A stretch of 64,000 nucleotides of DNA from Unio delphinus (taxonomy: Eukaryota > Mollusca > Bivalvia > Unionida > Unionidae), in the NCBI GenBank assembly GCA_029339505.1, contig JAQISU010000179.1:15562001-15626000 (forward strand), in the 5' to 3' direction. Within the stretch, counting starts at the first letter, position 1; each line of letters starts with the position of its first letter. The notes below the pieces were generated by a model. It did no database searches. It saw only the letters and a list, made by a program, of their open reading frames with translations, and was not told where the DNA came from. A program made the position numbers and the translations under genes. Of the stretch, positions 43,363 through 60,137 are shown piece by piece.

Positions 43363-44849
43363 TATAACTACCCACTCTATTTCTTTCTTTCATTATCAGT
43401 AAATCAAGTGGCCTCAGATATCTTGTTAAAATAAAAAAATATTTAGTTAAAAATACCTGAATATATAAAACATTGATATGCATGTGGATTAAAAGTGTTG
43501 TACTAATTAACATAGTTGTACATAATCATGTAACTTAATGATGGACAGTTAAAACAAAAAAGTGTTATCAATGTCAAAGATGAGAAACAGTGATCAATGT
43601 TTCCAATGAAGGTATAGTACTCATCAAGATGCATCTCCTCACCAACTTTCATAGTTATAGGTTTAATAGTAGTATGCATATAAACTATCTGACCATCTAG
43701 CTCAACTTAAAACTCAGCCTGAGCCTTTAAAATATAAGTGTATATGACAGTGACCTTTTATTCTATTAAGATTGTGGTAATAAAAGAGATGCAAACAGTC
43801 ATCACATTTGATGATACTGGCATGAAATGAGCTGAAGGAACAAACTTAAAACAACACAAAAACGAAGTGAAATCAGTGAAGCATGATATATGGGTCACAC
43901 TTACATACTTCTGTGATTAGGATGAACTCATCATGATGCATTCCCTCAATATGTGTACAGGATGCAAAAATTGGATGTAAAGTCATGAGTTAAACACAAG
44001 AAAGCTAAACCAATAAAAGTTAAATGTTGCTATAGTGATACTAATAGAGTGTCATATGAATATATGTCACAAAGAACAAGGGGACAGAGACTTCTGAGCT
44101 TTTTTAAAACATGAATTTTAAATTTCGGTTGCTTGGATGTTTTGTATTTTGGCACTGGTACGCTTAGACCTCTCAAAATACTTCAAACTCTGATGTCAAA
44201 CTGACCCAGTTAGTTTTATGCCACTTGAGTGCTTGAGTAATAGAAAAATAATCAATTAACATCTTTAATCTTGTCCAAATAGTTTTTGATCATACAAAGC
44301 ATAGACTCGAATAAATTTATACAATTTTAAGCACCAAAGCAGATAATACCTTGTGAAGAGAATCAAAGCAATGAATATTGTTTTGGACCAACTGTGCTCT
44401 TCTAAGTATCAATTAACATCTTTAAACCTTTTGAAACTACATCTGCTCAAAGATCATAGTATAATCATTATCGACAAATTTCTAACATCAAAGCCAGACA
44501 ACCACACCAAACTGATCAATGGGTGAAATTAGCAACAAGGTTATTTTGCCCTGCTTCAGCCAGTTCAGTTACATGATTACAGGCAGAATTATCATAATAT
44601 AATATATAAATATACTACACCATACCCAAAATATGAAAAATACTTAAAAAAAACCTAATCACTTAAAATTTTCCATTTTACTGTAGACGTCATTGAGTGA
44701 TGGGGGAGGGGACCGAAGACAACCCTAAATTCAGGAGGTAAACCTTCCCATAGAGAATGTACAAAGATATGCTGTTCCTTAAGACCTAAGAATAAATAAT
44801 GGTTGAGATGCTGTGAAACTGAACATTTTGCATGTGTGTTAGGCTTAGT
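43363..44849. other. Non-coding host DNA
   Basis: No gene, exon or repeat family recognised. Confidence 0.35.
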
Positions 44850-46710
44850 ACAATAAAGGCATAAAAAGTAAAGGCACAAAAAAAGTACACTGATGCCCAC
44901 AGAGATGTGAAAAGAACCATCAAGATAGGCAAGAGAAACTACCTTGAAGGACTGGCAGCATCGGCAGAAGAAGCGACCAGAAGTGGAATCATGAAGAAGC
45001 TGTACAACATCACCAAGAAGCTGTCTGGCAAGTACAGTAAAACAGCGAGACACGTAAAGGACAAGCAGGGAAAGACCATACCAAGTACAGAACACCAATG
45101 AATAGATGGGCAGAACATTTTTAAGAACTGTTGAACAGGCCAGAACCACCAAATCCCCCCAGCCAATGCAGATCTCCCCATAAGCTGTGACAATCCCATC
45201 AGAGACGAGATCAGGAAAACCATCATTGAGCTGAAGAACGGCAAGGCTGCTGGACCTGATGACATTCCAGAAGAAGCCCTCAGAGCAGACATAGAGGCTT
45301 CATTGGAAATGCTATACTCTCTTTTTGTGAAGATATGGGAGGAAGAAGAAATACCAAATGACTGGAAGGAGAGACACCTCATCAAGATCCCAAAGAAAGG
45401 CGACCTCAGCAACTGCTCTAACTATAGAGGAATCACACTCTTGTCAGTACCAGGAAAAGTCTTCAAAGGATGAAGGAGGCTGTCTACCCCAGTTACGAGA
45501 TGAGCAAGCGGGCCTCCGGCAAATCAGATCGTGTACGGACCAAATAGCTACTCTTCTCATCATAGTCGAGCAGTCGTTGGAGTGGAATTCTTCACTCTAT
45601 ATCAATTTTGTCGATTATGAGAAGGCATTTGACAGAGTAGACCGAGAGACACTCTGGAAACTTCTTCTCCACTATGGCATTCCAACCAGGCTGGTGAACC
45701 TGATCAAGAACACTTACAACGGAATGTCCTGCTGAGTCATTCATGCAGGACAGCGCACAGACACCTTCCTAGTGCGGACTGGCATCATGCAAGACTGCTT
45801 GCTGTCACCATTTCTCTTCCTTCTCGTCACCGATTGGATTATGACGACGACCACCAATGGGCAGAGAAATGGTATCCAGTGGACATTGTGGCGTCACTTT
45901 GAGGACCTGGACTTTGCTGATGACTTAGCGCTCTTGTCTCACAGTCAGTAGCAAATGCAGGACAAGACCGACATACTGGCAGCCACATCTGCCCATGGTG
46001 GCCTCAACATCCACAAAGACAAGTCCAAGATCCTCAACCTCAACTATACCAGTTACAACCCAGTCACACAGGTAAGTCCCCTGGAAGAGGTGGAGTCCTT
46101 CACGTACCTAGGCAGCATTATCAACCAGCAGGGTGGCACAGACGCAGATGTCAAGGGAAGGATCAGAAAGGCGAGAGCAGCTTTCATTTAGCTCAAGAAC
46201 ATCTGGAGCTCCAAACAAATTTCCTTGACTACCAAAATCAGACTGTTCAACTCCAACGTGAAGCCATTCCTACTGTATGGAGCAGACACTTAGAGAACCA
46301 CCAAGTCCACAGTAAAGAGAGTTCAGATCTTCATCAACAGCTGCCTAAGAAGAATTCTCCAGATCCGCTGACCAGACACAATCAGCAACAACAACTTGTA
46401 GCAGAGAACCTCCCAGCTTCTGGTAGTGTATGAGATCAAGAAGAGAAGGTGGGGTTGGATAGGACACACCCTATATAAGCCGCCAACCGGCATTACCAGA
46501 CAGGCATTGAGGTGGAACCCTCAAGACATGTGGAGAAGGGGACAACCAAGAAACAGCTGGCAACATGACCTTTAGGCCGACATCACTAAAATGGGTTACA
46601 TCTGGAGTCAGCTTGAGGGATGGCACAGGACAGAAGCCTGTGGCGATCTTTTGTAGGCGGCCTATACCCTGGCAGGGGTGACAGGCAAAACTAAACCATT
46701 GTAAGTCAAA
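44850..46710 (+). mobile_element. RTE-like LINE relic, reverse transcriptase in pieces
   Basis: Pieces in three frames read, in order: LKNGKAAGPDDIPEEAL, IPKKGDLSNCSNYRGITLLS, FVDYEKAFDRVDRETLW, DLDFADDLALLSHS (the catalytic FADD), ESFTYLGSIIN and a C-terminal RRGQPRNSWQHDL. These are the fingers, palm and C-terminal zone of a non-LTR reverse transcriptase. Several in-frame stops and frameshifts. Clade assignment is uncertain. Confidence 0.75.
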
Positions 46711-47380
46711 CATACAATACCCTTTATGAAAAAATGGTGAACCTCCTGTGTTATCACTGAGAAATTACTCCTAAACTGGCTTACCATATGTGCTAAGATT
46801 TACACAAATGTAATAATGAATCTATATTGATTAAGATCATAAAACTTAGCCCAGACATCGCATTTAATTTGGCATAATGGTGCTACTGAAGTCAGTATCT
46901 TTACACACAACTCCACTTTACCATCTTGTATAACACATGAAACAGATGCAACAATTTTCCAGTTAAATGACTTGTCACAATACTGCAAGATTTTACATCA
47001 CATGATGACATTCTGTGGATAGCTACCATTATGTTATACTTGATTTTCCTGTATCTTTCTTATTACCTTGTTTGAATGAACAAAATGAGACAACCATTTC
47101 TTTTTAAAATCAAACTACTTGAAGGAAGAGGTAAACAATATAGAACCAAATCCAACATTAATATGTAACATGGAACTCCAAAATATCAGTCCTTAAATGT
47201 CTATACTAAATCCAACATATATTTTGTTACCACTTTTTCAGTTTTTTTTACATTTAAGTATTTATCAAGATAATGTAAATAGTTGGTCCATTACATAATA
47301 CATGTAACATAGATAATACATATGTATATATAAAAAATAAAGAGTCATTCCATTATTATTATTAGTTTCCATATCTATAC
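46711..47380. other. Intron-like DNA
   Basis: Nothing recognised apart from AT-rich low complexity near 47300-47370. Confidence 0.35.
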
Positions 47381-47536
47381 CTTGAACTGAAGCTGTGTTG
47401 CAGCCTTGTCTGTATTCATTCTGTAAAGTGCATGACCATAATCATCTGTTGTAATTAGTTCAGCTCTAGCTGAATTGATCTCCAAATTCAGTCTGATCTT
47501 GTCTGCTGGATCACCAGCGAGATGGAAAACATCAAT
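47381..47536 (-). CDS. Exon of an A2M/TEP/complement-like gene (MG4-like)
   Basis: 52 codons in phase 0 at both ends, with a TATACAG acceptor and a GTATAG donor. The text AELITTDDYGHALYRMNTD, then ATQLQFK has the macroglobulin pattern of T(D/N)..G.A.F.(L/I)(N/D)T, followed by a hydrophobic strand. It precedes the 42.5-kb exon in gene order. No exon further upstream was found up to 64 kb. Confidence 0.65.
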
Positions 47537-49555
47537 CTGTATAGAATAGAAGGAAATCATAAGCTAGTCAGAATGATTCACCAAAAAGATGCTTCCATTA
47601 ACTAACCTCCAAAAGCATGCAGAAAAGGAGGTCAAAGTGGACCTGTTATAACTCACCTGGTTTACATAACCCAACAAATGGCCATTTTGCTAAGAAGAAT
47701 AAAGCTGCATCACAAGACACAACTTATGTAAATGATTTCCAAGACTTTATGTCATATCAAGTTTAATTTATTTATTTCAACACTCTCATAAAATTCTTCC
47801 AAAGATAAAAATATAATTGATGAGCTTGGTCTCTTGAATGCACATAATCAAACTCAGACAAGAACCTTACAGTTATGTTTACAGACAACGCTCTAACCTG
47901 TGGTAATGAAAGTTAAAATTATAATCTGCAAATTGTTTTCATTTGTTTCTTTGAAATCAACAACAAAATTTACTTATGGAAATTAATATTGGAAGTGTTT
48001 CTGGAGAAAAGTATATTGGTTTTGTTTCGCTTTATTAAAACCGAACAGTACAAAATATAAATTTCCAATAATTTGCAAAAAATGACATTGAATATATGAA
48101 ATGCCATAACATAATTTATAATACATGTAATATGATCTAATGGCAAACATTAGGCACTTTAATACTGTAAAAACTGACAAACTATTCTACCAAAGCTATA
48201 AAATATTTTTCTAAATATGTAAGGATTTTAAACAGGCTAAATGTTTAGAACTAATTATTTACAAATAAAGTTATAAACTTGGATATTTACATTTGCAAAA
48301 TATGGTTTCTTATGGGAGCAATATCAATATAAGAAATATCACAATTACTTGCAAACAATAATCTATAACTCTCAAAAGAAAGGATGAACCTTAATTATGG
48401 TATTATACATGGTTTACAATTACTTGCAATTGTGCAATTTCTCAATCAACTATGAATGTCATCATATGTTTTTGTAATTACAATCTCTTCATCCACTCAG
48501 AATGTACATTATAATAGTGTCCAGAGACTGTAGATGTTAGTTAGGTTTTACAAACTCACCTTACAAGGCAATTATTTAAGGCCTAAAAGGAAAAAATAGT
48601 GTTGTTTCTGGTTCCCTGAAAGACAACATTTGCTTGCCAACCCTCTATTTTTTCCTACCACTAGAAAAACAGACTTAAAAATTAAATCCTGATTTTTTAA
48701 AATTTTGTGACCAATATTGATTTGATTTCATTTATAAGTAACATTATTAGATGCCATTCTGATTAAGATGCTTACTATTTCTTCCATTATATTTCAGCAC
48801 ATACTGGACACAGACTATAAAGAAAGATTTAATAATGGATACCTTTGTCTGATTGTGAAGTGTCAAATTTTGAATAAGCATTGAACCTTAAAGTTGAATC
48901 CATTGAGCATTAAGAATTAATATCATATTTAAACCAAATAAGTTTCTGTGAAGAGTCTTTACGACCTTTCTTCCTCACCTTTCCCCATGTCAGTGTTAAA
49001 TTTCAAAGGGCCAGCATTCCAACTCTACGAAATTAACCAGGGTATCTTAATGTTGTCTTGAGAAACAAAACAGCTGAACTACCAACACCAACTACTTGAT
49101 AGGAACCCAGGTCAAATAGTCATTCTTCTAAAGGACGGGTTATATAATGTAGTTCAGAGACTCTAGACTGACGAATGTTTATGTTGGGAAACATTTAAGG
49201 AACGGCTGCTTACACTTGGTCAGAGTAAAATCAAGGCGTACACCTTGGAAGTAATGTGAATTTAAAGTGACAACCTTGGTCAAAATTCTTTAGTCTAAAA
49301 TTTCCTGAGAGAGAGAATAAACTTTGGTTCCCAGGGAAGCCTTAAATGAAAATAGTGCTTTCCTCGTTAAAAAAGAAAAGGGACCAGGTGTCCTTCTTGT
49401 GAGAAAAGACAGGGTTTAGTGCTAGGACACACAATTTCTAAAGAGAAAAGCATTAAGATACGCAATGTTAATTTCACATAATATTCCAGTTTTTTAATTG
49501 TTTGTTTACTGCAAATGTGTTTGATATGACTAGGTTCCATATTATGTATCATTTA
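47537..49555. other. Non-coding host DNA
   Basis: No gene, splice-bounded exon or repeat recognised. Confidence 0.35.
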
Positions 49556-49665
49556 TTTAATTGCATGGAAATGTGTTGTTGCTAGAGTTGTTATGCAATT
49601 AATCTTCTTCAATTTTCATGGAAATGTGCTGATGCTAGAGGTGTTATGCAATTTATCTTTTTAAT
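49556..49665. repeat. Two tandem copies of a ~53-bp unit
   Basis: Each copy reads CATGGAAATGTG, then TGCTAGAG.TGTTATGCAATT and a T-rich end. Confidence 0.6.
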
Positions 49666-50204
49666 TTTACGGTTATTAGTCTATTGGTAGAACTGATTGC
49701 ATGCAATCCCAATTTGCATATGTGTAGGATTTCATAGGGTTATATGAAATAATTTTCTTTGTTAGGATGATACTGATTATCATGAGTTGACGATAATTAC
49801 ATACTTATATCTGATTTTGTAATGTTTGAGTTAGAATGTATGAATTTACCAAGGGGATGGGGCTATTCACAGGGAAATGAAAACCTGTCAACAAGTTTGT
49901 TTAAACAGTACATATATTTAGTTATAGAAGTCATCGTGAAAAGTACATGAAAGAGAACAAGAGATTTGTGGCTGATATAATTAAAGGAGGCTTAATATTG
50001 TATTCATTGATACATGCTTTTGAGTATTTAAAAAAAGTATTTCAAAAAAATGATTCTTATAATAAAATATTGTAACAATATCAGCTTAAGTGGTATACAT
50101 TTAAAATACGTCCCAGAGATAGCAAGTTATGAATTTTCTCAAAATCCAAATACATGTAGCAGTAAAAGATTTTAAGAATCGATCATATTTCATTGCTTTT
50201 ATTT

Positions 50205-50490
50205 TAGTCCGAGCAAGAGGCCAACTTAATAGGACAAAATAAAGCCTGTTCAACTAATTGTTGAATAAAGTCCAGGTTGTAATTGGCCTCTTGCCGACAT
50301 AAATGATTAGGCTGGAATATTAAAATTGGTGGCAAGATCAACTAATTGTTAAACTAAGTGTGAGTCAGAACTGGCAGCTGTTAGACATGAACGATTAGGT
50401 GGGAAAATTATAGTCTGGTGGCAAGATCAAGTAACTGTTGAACAAAGTATTGGTCTGAACTGGCAGTTTTGTCAACATAAATGATTAGAA
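50205..50490. repeat. Three degenerate ~91-bp tandem copies
   Basis: Copies contain CAACTAATTGTTGAA.AAAGT and CATAAATGATTAGG with substitutions. Flanking sequence is unremarkable. Confidence 0.6.
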
Positions 50491-51369
50491 AACAAAGGAT
50501 TTATTCAAGCTGGGACCAAGGGCTTCTGTCGACATGTATGTTTATATTTTATCTCTACGTCGACATAAGCATGGCAAATTGGTAGTAATAGTAGACCTAG
50601 AGACTGGGACTTTGCTTTTAAGTCGACATAGGTGGCTTGTTGAGATAAGTTATGTCGATATAAAAGGGTAGCAATATATCTATGTTCACTTTAATCTGAA
50701 TCCAGTGTGACACAGCCTGTTGATCAAATTACATTCCCAAAACAAATATGGCATTGTTTTCTGGAACTATTAGTATCAATTGCTTTTATACAAAATGAAT
50801 TCATTGGTAAAATTATGTGAGTAATACAAAACTGGAACCATTGTAACATTATTGTCATGGTAAAACTTTAGAATATATGTTAGGCCACACATCCATATTC
50901 AAAATGGAAGTTTCATTTAATTTCCTTACTCTAGTTGGTTTAAATTTTGTTTCTGAAAGTGGTTTATATAATGGTCTTTATACACTGAATTAAATCTTTT
51001 CAAGTAAGGAAATTCATGTTGAGATGATATTTAGCTTCAAAACTATCAAATTCAATTAACAGTTGCCTGATCTGTAAGCATATCACCAATATAGATTGCA
51101 TTATGTTCAAACCATTTCCTTTAGAAAACTGGTACCATGTTTACCATTATAAATGAGTTCATCTATAAATTTGTTTACCTAAGATCTCCGGTCTAGGTTA
51201 TATTTTTCTCTATTATCAGGTACCATGCCAAATTGCAACTTTTGTCTTTTGAAAAATACATTTTCATCTCCTAATAGGAATTTAATTAACTTCACATATT
51301 TCATACTGAAACAAATCTTTTTTAAACAGGATAGATGAACTCTACAAATTCATTTTATTATCAAAGTTA

Positions 51370-52960
51370 ATATGAATTTATCAATGTCTATCATTGTCAA
51401 ACCACCTTTAGAAAATATATGCACAACCTCTCTTTTAACACTGTCGAGTTTTGACTGTCATATAAAGGTGAAAATTCCCACTTAAAATGTTTTGGTGGAT
51501 TTGGTAATAAGATGAAATTGTTAAACTTTAAAATAATAAAAGTTATATGACCTGTTCTTAACCAATCAGTGTCGAGAAACATGTTTACCATTAGTTTAAA
51601 CAATTTTTAATCATTTCAATTTCATTTTCAAAACATCATCTTTACTATTTTATCCAAAACCATTGTCCTTGTTTTGGCAATGTTAAGCTTCAATCATGAA
51701 ATTCTTGCAAACAAAATTAATAGTTAAACAGAAGATTCCAGAGATTCAAGAGCCATCAAGGATTAAATATGTATCATCTGCAAACTGTGACAGTAAGTAT
51801 TATGTTTTCATTAGCTTGATACCTTTTATATTATTATTCTTTAATAGCACATACAATATTTCTGCACATAATATAGAGAGATATGGGGATAATATATCAG
51901 CTTGTTCTACAACCCCTGGACATTTTAAAGAATTCTTGAAAGAAAGCCATTTTTTAAAATTGCTGAAGAGTTATTACAATAAAAGTTTAAGACCTGGTGC
52001 CCTATATGTGGTTCAAAATGAAGAAAGATATACCATTATGAATATATTTCCATGAAAAAGAATCAAATGCTTTTTCAATAATTAATAACAGTATACCCGG
52101 AATTTGTAATTCTTTTGTAATGTGCATAATGTCATATATGGTCCTTGTATTTTCACCAATATATTTTCCATTTACAAAACCAATTTGAATGTCAGATATT
52201 ATTTTATTCAATACTGCCCTCATTCTTTTGGCAATACATCCTGATGCTAATTTAAGCAGAAAATATTTTGGTTTATCCTCCTTGAATATGCAGGTTATAA
52301 TGCCTGGTCTCAAAACAGTTGAGAATGATCCAGTTTTATGCTTAATTAATTGTTCTAACTACAAATTCCCAATGTCAATCTAAAAAGACTTTTAAAATAT
52401 TCAGATAATCTTAAAGATTGCTCTTTGTTTAGCCTAGGAATTGTATAGTATTTTAGAAGGACCTGAAAGTCTACATCTTCTACATGTCTTTATTCAATTT
52501 ACAGATTATTACAATACTCTTCTACTTTCCCTTGAATAACAAATTGACTAAACTCTTCTACCCATTTACCATGGATCTAATTCTACTCTTTCAACGCAGT
52601 TCTTTTCTCATACTTTCAAACGATTTTTTTATTTTTTTAGAGTTAAAAAAGTTTCTAAATTATAAGGTCCCATGGAACCATTTTTGTACAAGTTGTTTTC
52701 CTGTTTTAATTTACTCTTCTTTTTATCTCAAGCATACAAAATTATTTTTCCACTAATGTTTGACAATAATGCATATGAAAATAATGAGTCTGATATAGTA
52801 CATCTTAGATCTGAATTTGACACATCAGCAATATTTCCTTCATCATCAGCTAAAGCATATTGTAATGTTATTCTCTTCATGTACATATTGATTTCATCAA
52901 TATATTTCCAATAAATAGTACACTGTTACTAAATGTCCACAAACCTATACCCTTATACAA
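51370..52960 (-). mobile_element. L1/Tx1-like LINE relic
   Basis: Minus-strand frames give ANRM-like AKRMRAVLNKIISD, then GFVNGKYIGENTR and EKAFDSFSWKYIH, then a broken GRGC...PISLYI region. That is the order of an L1-clade reverse transcriptase palm. It is full of stops. The longest frame is 52002-52313. Confidence 0.65.
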
Positions 52961-54230
52961 TTATTTTAATTCAAATGTAAATTTCTATATTTTTTCTTCA
53001 GTTATCAATTATAGATTATTCATTGTATTCCATAAGGTGCATTATTACACTAATTGTTATAAGTTGTTCTATTGAAATGCATGCATCATATATTTCGAAT
53101 TTGTTTCTATTTTTAAAAAATCGGGTATGTTTTTTACAACTGCGCGAACCCCCCAGGTCTGTCCTTCTCAATAGTCTCATGGGGTTACTCACCTTGCTTT
53201 ATTATATAGGTTTATTTAGTAAGAGTATTAATCTGACCAGAAAAAATACATAAATTTCTGACAAACTCAACCAATCAGACAGAAGAGCACCTTAATTTTT
53301 CTTTTCTTATTATTATATTGTTATCTGGTTGATTTAAGTCTGTAACGTTTAATCAGAATCAGATAAGATACAGACTCTTGGCTAGTAACAATTTCAGCCA
53401 ATCTGATGCAAGATCACCTCATTATTCTGTATTGTGTACTTTCATTACAGAACTCATCCAAGATCTTGATCGTATTAGTTCATTCACCAATCAGATAAAA
53501 ACTATGGCTTTAAGGGTGGCAATAAAATCAACAGATAAAAGCTCATTTCATAAGTATGCTTGGACCTTGTTCATTACTGAACTCAGTCAAGACCCTTATG
53601 ATGCACACACATATTCTAATTATGATCAAAATCACACAGGCAAAAATGCCTCCAGAATGGTAATAAGCTCAGCCAATCAAATGCAAGATCCCTCATAAAA
53701 CTTTATAGATATTGTGCATGTTCACACTCCTCTGAGATATTTACAACAAAAACCTATATTTCAAATTTTATCAGCAATTGGATAAACAACCTGGCTTCCA
53801 GAATTGAAACATGAAAATGTTGAAAAATGAATAGATGACAAACACATATCCATAAGTTTTATTTGGCTTCACCACCAATAAATCAGATGATATCTTCATA
53901 CACAAACAAGAAATTTAATTTTTTCTTAAACTGTTAAATGCTCATGACAGATGGATGGCATTATATATATATTGTAACTGCTTTGTCATGCAGTTTGCAA
54001 CAGTTATGCACAATGAAATAGTGAATGTAGAAGAGTGTGTTATTCAATAACAGTAAAGTTCTACTAAATTTTGACTAATAAAAAACGAAAGAGACAAAAC
54101 TGACAACTAAGATTGTGTCTTTTGTCATGAAAAGAACCAAAACCAAAATGTTAAATTCAACACAACCTTCAATTTCTGCCACATATCGTTTGAACTAGTC
54201 CAAACAATGCTCACACTGGAACAAAGGTCA
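52961..54230. other. Non-coding host DNA
   Basis: A few imperfect repeats containing CCAATCAGA/CCAATCTGA occur at 53270-53690. No gene recognised. Confidence 0.35.
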
Positions 54231-54234
54231 GTCC

Positions 54235-56289
54235 ATTTTTTTTCTGTCTCTACCGCCCTCCTCCTAGTAGAAAAAACAAGCTGACTGAATATCTCTTTTT
54301 GGAGCAGTTTCCAAATCTTCTGGGGTATGGAAATTCGATAGGTGGTAACCTAATTATTCTTGGAGATTTCAACTTTCACTTTGACTGTCCTGGAAAACCA
54401 TACACGTCAAAATCTTAAACAGTCAGTTAACCATAAACTTGGTCACATTTTAGACTGGTTTCTTTATAGACCTGATGATAATATTCTGCAATCCACCCTT
54501 GTATCCCACGAACTTGCATTGGATCACCTCTGCATTGTATGCTATCTCAACGAATTAGTCCCTAACCCTCCATCTCTATTTGCTACTAAGAGAAACCTCC
54601 GTATGATAAATAGAACCAAATTCATGCATGACATCCAAGAAAACCTAATAACTTTCTTACATCCAACAGCGGAACAACTTGATAACTGCCTGCGTTCATT
54701 GCTTGAAAAACATGCCCCAGCCACCAAATGCAGATTATCAATAAAAAAGTGTTCTCTATGGTATAGTAGTGTTAGGCACCAGATTCGCACTGCTAAAAGA
54801 CATCGCCGAAAAGCAGAGAGGTTTTGGCTTTCCACCAGACTCACTATTCATAAACAAATCTATGAAGCCACTAAGAAAACCGTCACATAGTTCATTTAGC
54901 CAAATCATCGCACTACAGTACTAAGATCATGGAGATTTCCACCTGCAAAGAGCTCTTCGAGATAACTAGCAAACTAATATCAAGGAACAAATATACACCA
55001 CTTCAATCAACTTTCTCTCCACTAGACCTTTCCGGACCAATATGCAAATTTCTTCCGTGACTAAGTACAAACCATTAGAGATTAGCTTGACAGCACAATT
55101 TCAAATGACTCGTCACCATACAGTTATGATGCATAATTTCAGCGACAACCATTAGGAGCATTTGAACCTGTTTCTATTGATTTAGTACGGACAATCATGA
55201 TGAAAAGTGCACCAAAGTCGTGTGATATTGATCCAATTCCGACATCACTGCTGCTTGAGAAGTTAGACCCAATATTGCCTTCACTAACTGATGTTATTAA
55301 TATCTCTCTCATCGGTGGAATTTCCATCATTTTTTCAAAACTGCCATCGTAAAGTCACTGCTGAAGAAACCAACACTTGATAATTTAAAGAACTACTGCC
55401 CAGTTTGTAATCTCCCATTCATATAAAAAATCTTAGAAAAGGTTGTTCTAACCCAACTTGTATCTCATTTGAATTCAAACAGTCTTTTTACCAATGTACA
55501 GTCTGCATTTCGCCCTTGCCACAGTACAGAAACTACTCTTCTGAAAGTAGTGAATGACATTCACTCTGCTTTGGATAGTGGAAAGATTACAGTCCTCACT
55601 CTCCTGGATTTATCTGCAGCATTTGACACAATAAACCATGATATATTATTACTTCACCGTCTCCAGCATGTATTTTGCATTCTTTAATATAGCCTTACAG
55701 TGCTTCAAGTCCTACTTAGTCAACAGGACACAAATTATATCTGCAAATGGAATACACTCCAGCCCAGTTGACGTATGTTGTGGTGTTCCACAGGGATCTG
55801 TTCTTGGACCTGTTCTCTTCATTTCGTACACTCAGCTGGTCTCAAGAGTCATAAATCATCACTCAGTGTTGCACCAATTGCATGCTGATGACACCCAAAT
55901 ACACAAGTCTAGCCACCAAACTGAAGTTGATGATACCATCCATGGAGTAGAGAGGTGTTATTTCTGATGTGAAATCATGGATGACATGTAACAAGCTGCA
56001 GATGAATGATGATAAAACTGATGCTATTCTGATCACAACACAAAGACTTTCTCATTCACATCCTTTACCTCAGACAATAAATATCAGCAACACCAACATT
56101 AAATTCTCACAGTCAGTATGAAATCTAGGAGTTACTCTAAACAGTACTCTCACATTGCACCAACATGTCATGAACATATGCAAGGCTGCATATCTTGAAT
56201 TGACACGCATCAGTTCCATTCGTAAATATCTTTCAGTTGATGCCACTAAAACGTCTGTGTGTTCATTAGTACTTTCAAGACTGGACTAT
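54235..56289 (+). mobile_element. LINE copy B (same CR1/L2-like family as copy A), 3'-truncated
   Basis: The endonuclease end is visible (LIILGDFNFHFD near 54350), followed by a helical linker to 54890, then the reverse transcriptase (LLDLSAAFDTINHDILL, GVPQGSVLGPVLF, then LHADDTQ). Homology to copy A stops at about 56289. Stops and frame changes show that it is inactive. Its intact sequence across the LTR site of copy A supports the insertion call there. Confidence 0.75.
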
Positions 56290-56721
56290 TCCTTTATAAA
56301 AATGCAATCCTAAATCAAGCTTGCGTGAGCTTTTGATAGCACACTTCTTACGATCTTAACGGTAGCTCGCAGACTACATGGGAGCTCGCACTGAGCTCGT
56401 AGAAGTAATTTGGCTACATTCAAGTAAAGTTGTTCGTATGATCTTGCTAGCAAACCCTGCAGATAAATTAATTGTCTATAAAATGGATATGGTGAAAAAT
56501 TAAATTACTAGAAAATGTAACATTTTGTGCATAAAATCATTAATTTGCATATCAAAACAATAATCTTGACTTGTTTTGAAAAAGGTATTGAAATTCCACT
56601 TGTAAAAGTTATTTGCTAGGTCATCTAGTTGGCCACCCCTGGTAAAATAATAATAATAATGACTTTATTAAAAGAAGCTCATTAGGTCAGACCTTCCCTC
56701 TGCATTTACATCTGTACATTA

Positions 56722-59610
<2,889 letters not shown>

Positions 59611-59692
<82 letters not shown>

Positions 59693-59803
59693 TATATATA
59701 TAGATATATATATAGATATATATATATATATATATATATAGATATATATATAGATATATATATAGATATATATAGATATATATAGATATATATAGATATA
59801 TAT

Positions 59804-59886
<83 letters not shown>
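59611..59886. repeat. (TA)n microsatellite with GATATA variants, right of the transposon
   Basis: About 275 bp of TA dinucleotides with regular GATATATATA interruptions in the middle third. Confidence 0.95.
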
Positions 59887-59891
<5 letters not shown>

Positions 59892-60038
59892 CCCACATTT
59901 GTACAAGATGAGGTGTCTTTAGACAACAAATGCTATTAAAACTAGGTAATTGATCTATCGCAAAAATAAAATATGTACAAAGCTTTAAGGATAAGTACAT
60001 ACAGGATTCATACAAAGAGAAGTAGTGAAAATGTGTAA

Positions 60039-60041
<3 letters not shown>

Positions 60042-60070
<29 letters not shown>
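60042..60070. repeat. Short (TA)n tract
   Basis: About 29 bp of TA dinucleotides. Confidence 0.9.
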
Positions 60071-60071
<1 letters not shown>

Positions 60072-60137
60072 GTTTATGTTTTCTATTTTGATGTACATGT
60101 CTGCATGGTCCAGACTTACTACATGAATGTATATTTA

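Noticed and set aside
44655..45412. Two overlapping minus-strand frames of 157-165 codons
   Set aside because: Antisense of the RTE-like reverse-transcriptase relic.
52484..52914. Plus-strand frames of 80-90 codons with Phe/Leu-rich text
   Set aside because: Antisense of the L1/Tx1-like relic, AT-rich composition only.
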